Assembly: GCA_034401135.1 (NCBI GenBank)
Contig: JAWZSP010000003.1
Span: 5,084,001-5,148,000 of the forward strand
DNA: 64,000 bases
DNA from: Volutella citrinella
Lineage: Eukaryota > Ascomycota > Sordariomycetes > Hypocreales > Nectriaceae
Reading direction: 5' to 3'
Positions 11,860-22,400 of the stretch are shown here, in pieces (positions within the stretch are counted from its first letter, which is position 1; each line of letters begins with the position of its first letter). Position numbers and translations under genes: made by a program. The notes beneath the pieces are model-generated. The model did no database searches. It saw nothing but the letters and a program-made list of their open reading frames with translations, and was not told the DNA's origin.

Positions 11860-13263
11860 CTAAAGCTGAAGAATCCCAACAACATCCATAGCCAGGCCAG
11901 CAGTCCACCGTCCCACTCCATCCAACCTCACTAACACTGCCGCCGAGTTCTTAGCGGCAGATTCCGAAGGCTTGATCTCGCGGACATAATTGTTCCGGAA
12001 AACCGGCGTCCCGTTTCTGGTCCCATTGATCGTGGTACTATTCTCCTTGACGAGATCCCCCTTAAACGACAGCGTCACCGTGGCAGTCAGGTTCCACCTT
12101 CTGTCGTCCTCGGAGATGTACTTGAAGCCTGGGCCAATCTTGACGGTTTCCAGCGCCGGATTGTCAACGTCGTCCTTGTACCAGAATCGGCGCGAGAACT
12201 CGGACGTCTCGAAGGCGCCGGCGCCCCAGTACGTGGGACACTGCGCTGTCCGCTCAGATATCCAGGCCGATTGGTTGTTGACTTCGTGGCCAATCTTCAA
12301 CGTCATCGAGTCGGCGCCGATGCCCTCCATCTCGGCCTTGGTGCCTTCGTTCAGCCAAAATGTGGGCGTGGTCGTGTTCTTGTAGGTGTTGCCCGCGGGG
12401 ATGTAGCTGGGTGGGAAGAAGCGCTGTCCGCGCGTCCCAGTCTGGTTCATGCTGCACACGTCGCTCAGTGTGATGTACTGGCTGCTGACAGCCACCTTCC
12501 GCGCGGCTGTGGCATACTTCTTGCCGCGAGGAGCGTCGACATACTCGGCAGTGGCCGAAAAGGTGTTGTCGCCCGTATCCTGGATCGATGTGTTCCAGTA
12601 GACACGCGAGAAGTTGACTTCCGGGTCTGATACGGACCTCATGTAGAACGGATAAGTCTTCTGTAGGACGCAGTATTTTCCAGAAACCCAGTAGTCACTA
12701 GAGCGGATGTGGACCCATCTCTGGAATATGTCGAGATAGTTAATCTCGGTGCCGTTTGTCTGGTCGGCGGGAGCAAAGGCATAGAGGCTCCAGTGGATCG
12801 GGTTCTGGTCCGTCTTGTTGCCCGTTGGCCCGACCAGCATGAGAGCGGGGTACTCGTACTTCTTGGACTGGTCGGCGTTGTTCTCGCACGCGTTGCCACT
12901 GCTCTGCCACGCAGAATTTGCCGTGATTTTGTGCTCGATGGTCACTGTGCCGTTGTAGTAGAGGCCTGGGCGGCCAAACAGAAGCTGGCGCTCATGCAAA
13001 AGACCGCACCCGCATACCCCCAGGCCACAAGGATCTTGCGTGCCATTCACGGGCTGGAGTGCGGCCAGTTCGTTGGGAGTGCACAGATATTCGCGTGTTC
13101 GTGATCCACCGCCACCACTGCCGTTGTCGCTCTTGTCGTCGCCGCTGCTGCTGCCGCTGCCGCTGTCGCTGTCACTGTCTGAGCTACTCCCGCCTCGCCT
13201 TGAAGCCACCAGAGGCGCCAAAGAGAGGAATAGCGCAGCTCCCAACCAGCTCTTTAGTTGCAT
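11860..13263 (-). CDS. Secreted Ser/Asp-rich N-glycosylated protein, function unknown
   Basis: Single-exon gene of 467 aa. The ATG at 13263 was chosen because it begins a good signal peptide (MQLKSWLGAALFLSLAPLVA); the longer open frame upstream has no such start. Residues about 22-52 are an SD/SG/GD-rich linker (SSSDSDSDSGSGSSSGDD). The rest is an extracellular-type domain with many Asn-X-Ser/Thr sequons, Cys clusters (CGLGVCGCGLL) and aromatic residues. The C-terminus ends hydrophobic after a small-residue stretch (SAAKNSAAVLV), so a GPI-anchor signal is possible but not convincing. No catalytic motif is recognised. A cell-wall or surface role is inference. Confidence 0.75.
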   Translation of the reverse strand: MQLKSWLGAALFLSLAPLVASRRGGSSSDSDSDSGSGSSSGDDKSDNGSGGGGSRTREYLCTPNELAALQPVNGTQDPCGLGVCGCGLLHERQLLFGRPGLYYNGTVTIEHKITANSAWQSSGNACENNADQSKKYEYPALMLVGPTGNKTDQNPIHWSLYAFAPADQTNGTEINYLDIFQRWVHIRSSDYWVSGKYCVLQKTYPFYMRSVSDPEVNFSRVYWNTSIQDTGDNTFSATAEYVDAPRGKKYATAARKVAVSSQYITLSDVCSMNQTGTRGQRFFPPSYIPAGNTYKNTTTPTFWLNEGTKAEMEGIGADSMTLKIGHEVNNQSAWISERTAQCPTYWGAGAFETSEFSRRFWYKDDVDNPALETVKIGPGFKYISEDDRRWNLTATVTLSFKGDLVKENSTTINGTRNGTPVFRNNYVREIKPSESAAKNSAAVLVRLDGVGRWTAGLAMDVVGILQL

Positions 13264-13825
13264 CTTTCTGGCTTCCTGCGCTGTCGTTGATGTTGTCGAA
13301 ACAAAGATAGCGACCTGGTGGCAGCCTGTGCATCTTAGTTCAAACGCCACACTTAAACCAGTCTGTAGGGCCGGCCCAAATTTCGCCCGAGCTGACATTG
13401 TAGGATTACAGGGGTACGCCCGCATCTTAGGCAGTTTCATCCATTCAGCCCAATCCTTCCAGACAGTCAAACCAATCACGAGCGAGATGGCTGTTTTGAG
13501 AAGCAACTGGGCAACGATCTGATTGCGTATTGATAGCCAGCGAGTTTGAATCTATTGGTGTTGCCACAGCGGTGCATTCTTGAGGCTATGTCAGCCCTTC
13601 ATTATCATGTACTATGGTGGTTTCACAGCGCACACATCGTGAATGCCGATCACGGACACGATCACTCAACCACGCAGATTTCTGTGATGGTAGTATAATA
13701 AAACATTGACATTTGTTGTGTATCTAAGGGAAAGTATCATCTAGCAGGGTATATTCATTCATCGACAAAAAAACATGGTTGCAGTGCATCATGATGCATC
13801 ATGATGGAGTGTTCGTGTTAAGCAT
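13264..13825. other. Intergenic with 20-bp palindrome
   Basis: I see no gene. The 3' flank of the glycine-zipper gene contains a perfect palindrome made of two tandem catcatgatg units (13787-13806). Confidence 0.5.
13787..13806. repeat. Perfect 20-bp palindrome, two tandem catcatgatg units
   Basis: The 20 bases read identically on both strands and are a head-to-tail duplication of a 10-mer. They lie about 20 bp past the stop codon of the glycine-zipper gene, so they are probably in its 3' UTR or terminator region. Confidence 0.9.
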
Positions 13826-14285
13826 CTAAGCCTTGTTGGCCTTGCCCATGCGGTACCTATTTATCGCAAGTTAGTCGTGTGCTCTATCAGCACGAGGAAT
13901 GATGGCACTCACTTCTTGAACTTCTTCTCCCAGACATTGGCGCCAACGGCACCAGCAGTGGCGCTAGCGACGCTGCCCCAGAATCCGGCTCCGGCCTTGC
14001 GAGCGGCCCAGCCACCGGCGCCGCCGCCGACAATGGTGGCACCAAGGCCGCGCTCGCCATCGGGTCCGGGGACCATCTCCGGTCCGCCGTGAGGGTTACC
14101 AGCGGGTGCGCGGTAGTTCTGGCCCTGCCCCTGGTTGGCATAGGGCGAGCTCATGGTGGGCTGCTGGGGGGCGTACTGGGGCTGAGAGAGTGTTAGCGAT
14201 CTAGATGTTGGTGATGCAGCTAGTAACTAACCTGCTTGGGGTAGCCGTGGGTGTTGGTGTATCCGTAGTAGCTCTGGTTGGACAT
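13826..14285 (-). CDS. Small glycine-zipper protein
   Basis: Three exons, 14285-14232, 14181-13913 and 13856-13826, give 117 aa. The introns are canonical (GTTAGT...TCTCAG and GTGAGT...AATAG). The N-terminal half is Gln/Tyr/Pro/Asn-rich and disordered (MSNQSYYGYTNTHGYPKQ). The core GLGATIVGGGAGGWAARKAG, followed by GFWGSVASATAGAVGANVWE, is a glycine-zipper type two-helix hairpin. The tail is very basic (KKFKKYRMGKANKA). Such fungal proteins are common and uncharacterised; membrane association or oligomerisation is inferred from the zipper. Confidence 0.82.
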
Positions 14286-16261
14286 GATGGCTGATGTGTT
14301 GAGGTTGATGAGATTGACTGGATTGGGTGTGATTGAGTGTCTTGTTGGATGCTGGTTGAGTGAAGATGATTGTGATGATTCAGGCCAAAGTTCAATAGGA
14401 AATATGTTTATTTATGCCAAGTGTCGGGTTCTTTCGGTGTTGTGCCTCGCATTGAAGCTATTCTGCGCTTCGTGTCCCGATGGAGGCGCAGTCGCCAAAA
14501 GGTGGGGCGCCACGGCATGTGCGGATGGCTTAGAGGGTTAGAGGGGGCTCAATTGCCGGGGCTGTGGACATGACGACGCGGCCCCATGGAGAATGCCTTC
14601 GAGAAAGGCGCTAGAATCGCATTCTCCACCGCGAAGAGCCTCGGACTGGGCTCAGTGACAGACGACAAGGTCTGGTCAGGCGACTCTGGGGATTGCGTCG
14701 TCCCCGATTGCCGCCGATCGATCAGGAGACGCGATGCGACGCTAGCTGAGGCCTAAGAATAGAAGCTGTCGCCTCAATTCTGTCAGATGACTGAGATGAG
14801 ATATTGCAGAATGAGAATGACAACATTGTCAGTTCAGCGTGTCTTGACCATGGCTATGTCTAGCGACAACATTTGACTATCGGTGTCTTACTGTCATGGC
14901 GGTAGTGTCGCCAACAAGGGTATCCATGATGGAACCACGCAAATGCAAACAACAAGACGACGCGGATGCCACCAAGCTAGTGCAGAACAAAGCAGTAGCC
15001 GGGGCAAGCCAGTCGAGTTCGTCGGGCTGGTTCACAATCCTTCACCGTCGAGCAGGATGCAGAATATTCGCTCTGCACAGACTCTGTCAGCAGCCATCGC
15101 ACACCTTGTTCTGTGGGGAAGGGGGGCTGGGCCATTGACATTCCACTGAGGTGACGTACGCATTGTTGTGTTGGCAACGGCTTGCGACTACGTGCCCACA
15201 GCCCCGCCGAAGTCCTCACATTAATGGTCGATATCTGCTAGGTCAAGGTCAAGTTCACAGCCAGGGATCCTGACAAGTGGCCTGCGGGCCAACGTCGACC
15301 GCCAACGCCAAGACAATATAGCCATCTCCGGAGCGATACAATCCAATCAGCTCATCTGCAACATACAGAACCGGTACGGCCAGCCCTATGCTCCCAGAGC
15401 GGGGCGCATGGACCCGAAACAGTGGCTTTCTCGCATGCCATTGCTTGGGCAATTTCGTGCAGCTCCGCCCCAACCGCCTCGTCAACCACCATCGGGCCGG
15501 ATCATGACCAGTGTCTTGGCAGTCTCCTCTACCCTGTCGCGCTGAACATCCCTGCACGGTCCAAGTCAGTTATGCCCGAGGGTAGCGTCGAACCAGGCAC
15601 AAAGGGGCGGTAAACACACCACTACCATAGGCCAGCAACGACAATCGGATGGGTCAACGTCTGAAACAGTATGACAAGTCTCTCGTCCCGTTACCCCAGG
15701 CTCTCGGACTTCCGAGATCAACCGTACAACACCAGGATCCTCCGTATTCGGAAACTGTATTGTGAGCACACTTGCCTATGATGAGGCTGCTCACGCTCAA
15801 GGCGGTGTTGGTCGAGGCTGAGCTATGGGCCAGATCAGCCGAGATGTCCGTCGTCTGATCCGATGCCGCCTACCAGATGGCCAAGGTACTTTTGAAATGA
15901 GGGAGGTGGTGGAAAGCAGTGATGACGACGCGTCATGACCACTTCTCATCATGACAGTGGCGCCGCCACAAGATAATCCCACAGGAAGCCCTGGATGTTG
16001 GAATGACATCTCCGAATCTCGACGTCTAATATCACTGGTGGGGATGGTGATGGCTCGATGATTAGTACATTTCTCATCCACGGGAAATTTTCAGAGCAGA
16101 AAACGGTCGACCAAAGTCCTCATGAGGGCATTTCTACCATGGGCTTTCTTGGATTTCGTCATCCTTGATTGAACATCTACTTATTTATAGCCAACGTCGG
16201 CCTCCAGGGAAACTATTGCAAAGCAGGTTTCGTATCTTGTCCCTCCTGATACCATTACTCC
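14286..16261. other. Intergenic, no gene seen
   Basis: About 2 kb. The left end is the promoter of the glycine-zipper gene. No frame in the rest has domain or splice support. Confidence 0.45.
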
Positions 16262-18075
16262 TCATTTTTTCCATCGAGACGTGAGTCTGCTGAGCCAGCT
16301 CCGCCCAGGTTGCGCTTCGGTCACGCCTCCTCCTCCTCCACCACCACCACCACCACCTTCTCCTCCTCCTCCTCTTCTCCCTCCCCTTCCACCTTCTCCC
16401 CCTCTTGCTGCTGCTCCTGCTCCGCTTCCACCTGCTCCCCCTCCACCCAACAGCCTCCTGGGGTTGTGTAGTGCATTGTCACGTATCCCTGTCTCTTCAT
16501 AAATCTCTCTTATGCCACGAAGGAGCCCTCCTCCATTAGGAACACTCCTCAGTATTACCTTTTTACACTCCCCAATAGGTAGCTTGGCCACTTCTTCATC
16601 AGATGGCACTTGAGGGTCCGATCCTGTGATTCTTCTGAACTCGGAGTAGTTCACAACTTGGAGTTTTACTGTTCGAACTGGCTCTTCGCACCAGTCCCTA
16701 GGGGTCGGATCCCACTTGAAGATCTGAGAAATTAAGCCTCCTGGTGCTACCGTCGTGGGAGGATCGACCATTTCTGGCGGCGGAGTGGGGGGTTTGATGA
16801 CGGTTGGTGGGGTAGGGCCGCCGCCGCCTCTGAGGCGAAGAACTAAATAGAAAATGTGTCCCTATGCAAGAAGTCTAATGTAAGCCACCGAAGCCATGTC
16901 TATATTTGCGACAGGCTCCCGAGGTAGCCTTGCGTTGTACAACCCGACTTACCTTACGCACTCCATAAAATCCCAGTGTCCTGTCTGTTTTGGTTAGACA
17001 GGGACACTGTAAGAATTAGGCGATACATACCGTCTTCGAGTTGCCTCCCTTTGTGAATTAGGCGTTGCTGATCCGGGGGGATTCCTCTGGAGTCCTGAAT
17101 TCGACTCTTTATATTGTCAACTGTGTATTCAGGGCCAATGTGGCGAATTCCAAACAGCTCCCCAGTGAGTGTGCAGACGGTGATGTAGAACTCATCCGTG
17201 AGACGATGCCTGCTTATCAACACAGAGGTTAGAATTGTGTCACCATTTGTCAATCATCGGGCGGCTTTGGAACGGCACATGCCTTTCTGGGAAGATTTGG
17301 ACTTCAATATCCAGATTGGTGTCTTGCCCTGTTTTTTGGTACTCGATGGAGTAGCTCATGACGTCAGCTTTGACGTTCGTGACTTGTAGCAGATAGTGCC
17401 CACCCTGACTCCTCGGCCTCAATGGCGACCAGCTGCCGAACTAGGTTCTGCCCAACATAGACACCATGAATCTGTAACATGCTATGCATGACAAAGTAGT
17501 CTTGAACATGCCCTTGATCTGTATGCTCTCCCTGTGGGAAGGAGCAAATGTTTTGGCCTCCCACTAGTATCTTCACTTTGTACAGCGATGAAGAATGGAA
17601 GTGAAACGCCAACGCAGTCTGGGCTAAATCAACGCAGCCGAATAATATTAAGCGAATTGTTGCAAAGTTTCACAGGGCCCATTTGGGGAGAGAGAACCAA
17701 CATTCTGCTGGGAGATAGCCTTTATTCACCTCGGTACCAAGAGGACTCTTCATAGCAAGGGAAACTCGGCATGATAGATCGATGTGCGGTGGGTTGTATA
17801 TCTTCTGACATGCTGGATCAGGCACCCTTCTAGTGTGGTAGCCATCTATCTTGAAGTCGTCGAAGGGTCCTGGAACCTTGAAATATTTGCAAAGCTCATA
17901 TGCGGCTGGGTCCATCTCTAGGCATCTGGCCCAGAAACCGGGGACATTTGATGCTACTGTGGGGTAGGCTGGGACCACGATGGTTTGGGATTTGGTCAGA
18001 AACCGATGCCAAAGGCGTTTAGGCCCCAACACATTTTTGGGCAGAGACGCGGGGTTTTGTAGACTTCCAGGCTCT
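16262..18075 (-). CDS. Fungal ubiquitin-like fusion protein with poly-Gly tail; frame damaged upstream
   Basis: Three coding pieces rebuild a ubiquitin fold: 17209-17031 ([30 protein letters not shown]), 16984-16953 ([11 protein letters not shown]) and 16861-16262 ([14 protein letters not shown]). All splice joins within the fold are phase-consistent. The protein does not end at the Gly-Gly. It continues with a Pro-rich linker, a domain starting [14 protein letters not shown] seen in fungal ubiquitin-fused proteins, and a tail of long Gly runs ending in SRLTSRWKK. Upstream, 18075-17730 and 17618-17244 encode a further domain ([36 protein letters not shown]). Two frame changes there, near 17400 and at 17243-17210, would need introns of only 37 and 34 nt or a one-base insertion. 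No ATG precedes this part in frame, so the true start is missing or in an unseen exon. Functional gene or decaying copy cannot be decided by eye. Confidence 0.68.
16326..16377. repeat. CCT/CCA triplet microsatellite coding for poly-Gly
   Basis: On the plus strand this is a run of CCT then CCA then CCT triplets. On the minus strand it encodes the eleven-plus Gly run near the C-terminus of the ubiquitin-like fusion. Replication slippage would change tail length without a frameshift. Confidence 0.85.
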
Positions 18076-18375
18076 CAGGGAGGTAGCTAGCTGACACCCT
18101 GCAGGACTACCAGGCGCCACCTAGCCACCGCTCCAGCATGACCAGCCATCGAGGCCCCTTATAGGCCACATCAGGTCGGTTAGATGCATGGGCATTATCA
18201 GCACCGCCAGGGTTACGCTCATGGCTTTGCCACATTTCTAACTCTCCATCCACAATGTACAGCAGCACATTGCATGTGGCTTTGAAGCATTCTCCCCAAG
18301 CACTTCAACCAAGGGCCTTATTGGGCAGCCCCGTCTCTAGTTCCATCGCCGCCTCCCGTCAATCTCGCACTTCAA

Positions 18376-18937
18376 ATGGCCACGACTTGCCCTCCATGTC
18401 CTGAATGCGACGACAGCCCACTGTCGACCACGGCCAACATCCTGGGCATCCTGACATTTGCGCTCGGTCTCTTCTTGTCGACCTTTGCATTTTTGGTCAC
18501 GGTCCGCAGCGCCGAGAAGGAGGTTAACGCTTTAATCGAGAGCCTCAGGGCTACGGGCAGATACATCGACCGCATGGCCCTCTTCTTCGAGGCCATGAGT
18601 TTTGAGGGCGACTTGGCCATGACAAGCATGGGGATTCAGCCGTCGAATGCCACGGTTACAATAAAGCAAACTCAGGTGAACATGCTCAACGACTTGATAG
18701 ATATTAAAGAGAATATTTCTCAATTGCCGACGCGCGTCGAGTGGTGGTACAGGGCCAAGGACAGAGAGGCGGACATGGCCAAGTTGGAGAGCGAGAGGCA
18801 GCACCTGCACAGCATCCAGCTAGCACTACTGTTGATGTAAGTGTCCGTCGCGTCGATTGAGACTCCTGGGGCTAATGGCGCTTGGAAACAGAAAGATAAA
18901 GAATCTGGAAAGAGAGTTGGATAGACCTACTCAATGA
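18376..18937 (+). CDS. One-TM coiled-coil protein, function unknown
   Basis: Two exons, 18376-18836 and 18892-18937, join across a GTAAGT...ACAG intron to give 168 aa. The N-terminus MATTCPPCPECDDSPLST is Cys/Pro-rich. One TM helix follows (ILGILTFALGLFLSTFAFLV, residues about 24-43). The remainder is helical and charged, with a terminal coiled coil (KIKNLERELD) that appears only after splicing. It lies head-to-head with the ubiquitin-like fusion, about 300 bp away. No family is recognised. Confidence 0.72.
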
Positions 18938-19392
18938 CGGCCAAAGAGAGCGAGCACACCGGCATGGGATCGTTCAACAGTAAATAGCCGCGGACAGATC
19001 TCCTTGTAGTCTAGCCCAGTGCATTTTTTGGATGAATATAGTCTTTGAGCATTGGTGAAATGTCTACTCTGTAAACTATAACTACGGCTCATATCCATAT
19101 GAGACCAAATATTGGTCACTCAGCGAGCTACGATTCTGCCTTGACCGAGATTCGCTTCCATCACCGGCTTGGATGGTCACACTCCCTACGGGCATTTCAA
19201 TGACACTTCGGGTCCCGCTCCCTCCCACAATGCAAACTCACTCACGACGCATAAGACCACGTCTCCAGCAGCTCCTCCTGCCACAGTCGGGCACCGAGGG
19301 TGTCACACTGGCCACCTCAATGCACCACCCATCACGTCTCTCTGCACAAAGCGAAGCAAAAAAAATGGTCAAAAGGCAAAAAAGATATGCTT
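18938..19392. other. Intergenic, no gene seen
   Basis: 3' flank of the one-TM protein gene and flank of the tRNA. Nothing else is supported. Confidence 0.5.
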
Positions 19393-19462
19393 GCGTGATC
19401 TGGGAATCGAACCCAGGGCTAATCGATGGCAACGATTAATTTTACCACTAAACCAATCACGC
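19393..19462 (-). tRNA. tRNA-Gly (anticodon GCC)
   Basis: Read on the minus strand, the 70-nt cloverleaf has a perfect 7-bp acceptor stem (GCGTGAT/ATCACGC). The 5-bp anticodon stem (AATCG/CGATT) carries loop TTGCCAT, anticodon GCC, and the 5-bp T stem (CTGGG/CCCAG) carries TTCGATT. The D loop contains AGTGGT. There is no intron. On the minus strand, an A-rich stretch lies upstream and a T-run downstream at 19377-19382 and 19358-19364 (A-runs on the plus strand), suitable for Pol III termination. Confidence 0.95.
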
Positions 19463-22400
19463 GGCTTGATTCATGAACGTGGGGCCACAAAATCACTTTA
19501 TACGCTTCAGGCCTGATCAGAGATAGGTCCTTTCGTTCCTAAAGTGCTCCAAACTCGCGGAGCAAATATGAACCCAAGTAAATCCCATGCGGAGTAATTG
19601 GGAGCGAATGCTATCCCTCTTATCCTTTCAAAAGCGTTTATAAAGAGCAAGACATATATGTTCAATCAAAATGAGAGTTTCGAGTGTCTCTATGCGTCCC
19701 TTCAATAAACACGAGTCTGGCAACATTGTGTAGACGCAAGAGTTGTGGCCGATCAAGAGAAACATTTAGCAGGCGATATGGAATCGTAGAGTGCATGTGG
19801 CTTCAGTAGCAAATTGATGCTCTGATTTATCCAAAGGTATGTTATAGACAAGTGCCCATGCCAGTGATACTCAGGAAAGGCTCCATTCTCGTTGGGAGAC
19901 CAGTGATGGTTGATAGATCACCTAGCAACAGCTACAGAATGATTTGAAGCACCATGGATGGTCCACGATTCTTCAAGTGAGATGGAGGTCGACATAAATC
20001 TTGATTACTGGTAGTTGGCCCTTGCATGGTCTACGCAAACCCACAGATGCAAGCGTATGAACTGGTTGAATGCGCGAGGTGCCATTAGTTCGTCCAAGCC
20101 AAGGCAGCCACATGCAAACGTGCCCAACGGAGGTGGTAAAGCCCCAGCAGCTACTGATCTACAGAGCGGACGTTTGCCTCCGCGCCATATCGAGTCCCGG
20201 GCCATCTCAGTGATCCCACTGAGTACGATAATACTCGCTCTACTTTGCTGTCTTTAAAGACTACAACAAAGAGACCTGATAAAACCGGGCTTAGCTTTCT
20301 CTAAAACTTCCAAAAAGGGCATAGCAACATGATCAATCCCAGCCGGAAAAGATGTTTCTGCACATCGTATCGTGTGCAGCCACCGTCCGTCTTGTCGAAG
20401 CAAAAGCTGACGCGTGTCGCTGCGGCCAAATAGAATGATATAAGCCCATGCTAGATCATGAGTCAAATTATCATTCCATCTTTTGATGCAAGGCCAGGTT
20501 GGCGTTCCACGATGAATATGGAGCACGCATTCAGCTGCCAGTTGACCATGCAGGGCTAGCCCTCACCGCTCTTCATGTCTTTGATGCGCCCCCAGTGATT
20601 CCATGCCTAGGGTTTAGCGGCAAATTCTGCAACGCAAGAGTTGCTTTTTTTTTCACTTAGTTGAATCCAGAGCCGCTATCAACCGAAGCCGGCATTGTTG
20701 TCTCAATGCAGCGGGTTAGACACGACCGCAGGCGTGAAAATCCCGGTACCAATCATCTTATTCAAAACAAGACAGACAACGTTGAAACACGGACGGATGG
20801 AGCTCCAGCCAAGACTTTTTGGGGTTGGGCACCAAGAATGGACAACTGCATGATAATAACGCATAAAAAAATACAGCGACGAGTCATGGCCACACCCTCG
20901 CATGTCCGGCCAGCACAGACTGCCCTAAATATCCCGAAAGATGACAGTCTCCGCCGCGCCGATGCATCAGGGACCTCTACAAAGTCCCCTTCCGATGAGC
21001 AATATCTGCGCCTGAGGCCCCGTAGGGCTGTTTTGAGTCCATCCTCGGCAAGCTGGAGTCTTTGAGGCCACAGCAGCGGCTGACCCTCATTGGTGGCGCT
21101 AGACGATTGGGTCGCACGCCGCATGCACAATGGTAGCAGTGCGGCCCAGCGTCTACGATCGACTGACCCTGGCCGAGCAGAGGACTCACGACAAGTTTCC
21201 ACGTCGTATTTTGAGGTGCGGCACCCTGGCGCACAATTAAACTGTCCCGGTCCGTTGACTCACCCCATGTCCCCGTACATGACGGCCTGTAAGCACGCTT
21301 GCATCGTATTGCGCTTCTATGCATGGCCTGCTTGCGCAGCGCGGCAGCAGACACTCGGCAATGAGACATTGTGTTCATTTTCATGTTACACGTGCAAGGT
21401 GTGTGCTAGAGCAGCGCTGGTTTGTACCAGGCCGCTCCATCGGCCGCGTCGTGAGAGTGAGATACGTGGAGTCATCGTCTCGCCACCACGTCGAAATCGC
21501 CCCCATCTCGGCTACAGCCTTGGACGTCTCCTGGCCGAGACGAGCAGGACGATCGGCCATTTTATTGTGGACCGCTTAATGCGGATGCTCCGAAAACAAG
21601 TCATTACTGTAACAGAGGCAATGCCGAGCCGCATCATCCTGTCGACAGCGGCGGACAGGGGTCGGATCCGAAGGCTGTCCTCAATGCTGCACGTCGATGT
21701 GTTTGGGAGGGCCTGTTCCCATCATGCATCTGTATGACCTAGAACCTGCAGCTATCTAACGGAACCCATCCAACCAGGGGCCAGCTTCACCCCACTGTGC
21801 TGCTCTGGTGGTGCCCGTGTCAGCATACCACTGCGCCTCGCCCCCAAGTCGGAACAACACCTGCAGATTCATCGATGGGATATAAAGTCTCGTCAACAGC
21901 CCATGCAGGAGGCCATCCGGTTTGAAGCTTGCGGATATTTGATGCCGTTGATGTCCTCCGTTCTATGGCCATCTCCAATATCCATTCTGCTGCTTTCATG
22001 GCCTGCAATCGTTTATTTATCTCGGCTTCTATCCCCGTCCGACGGCCAGCTATCGCAATCGCCGCAATTTTACATGGCCGGCCTCCCGCATTGAACCCGG
22101 CTGCGATCACGAATCATTTCTCTGCTACGGCGAACGCTCATTGCGACAGTTCATCCCTCGGAAAAGTCAATGTTCCGCACCGAGCCTCCCCACGACTCTG
22201 CCTCGGCAGCCCAACTTGCGAACCACGCAGACGCCTCGTCTGCCTTGACAGCCTCACCAACAATGCGGAATTCCCCCTCACCCCCAACTCAACAATTCAG
22301 CTCTCGCTTTGTTGGGCTAGGAGGGGTACCTTGACCGCCTCGACGGACACGTCAGCACCCTCTACGATACATGGTGGCTGACTGCCAACTCATCATGGCG

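Noticed and set aside
16281..16502. Plus-strand poly-proline protein
   Set aside because: It is the complement of the poly-Gly tail of the ubiquitin-like fusion and has no other coding sign.
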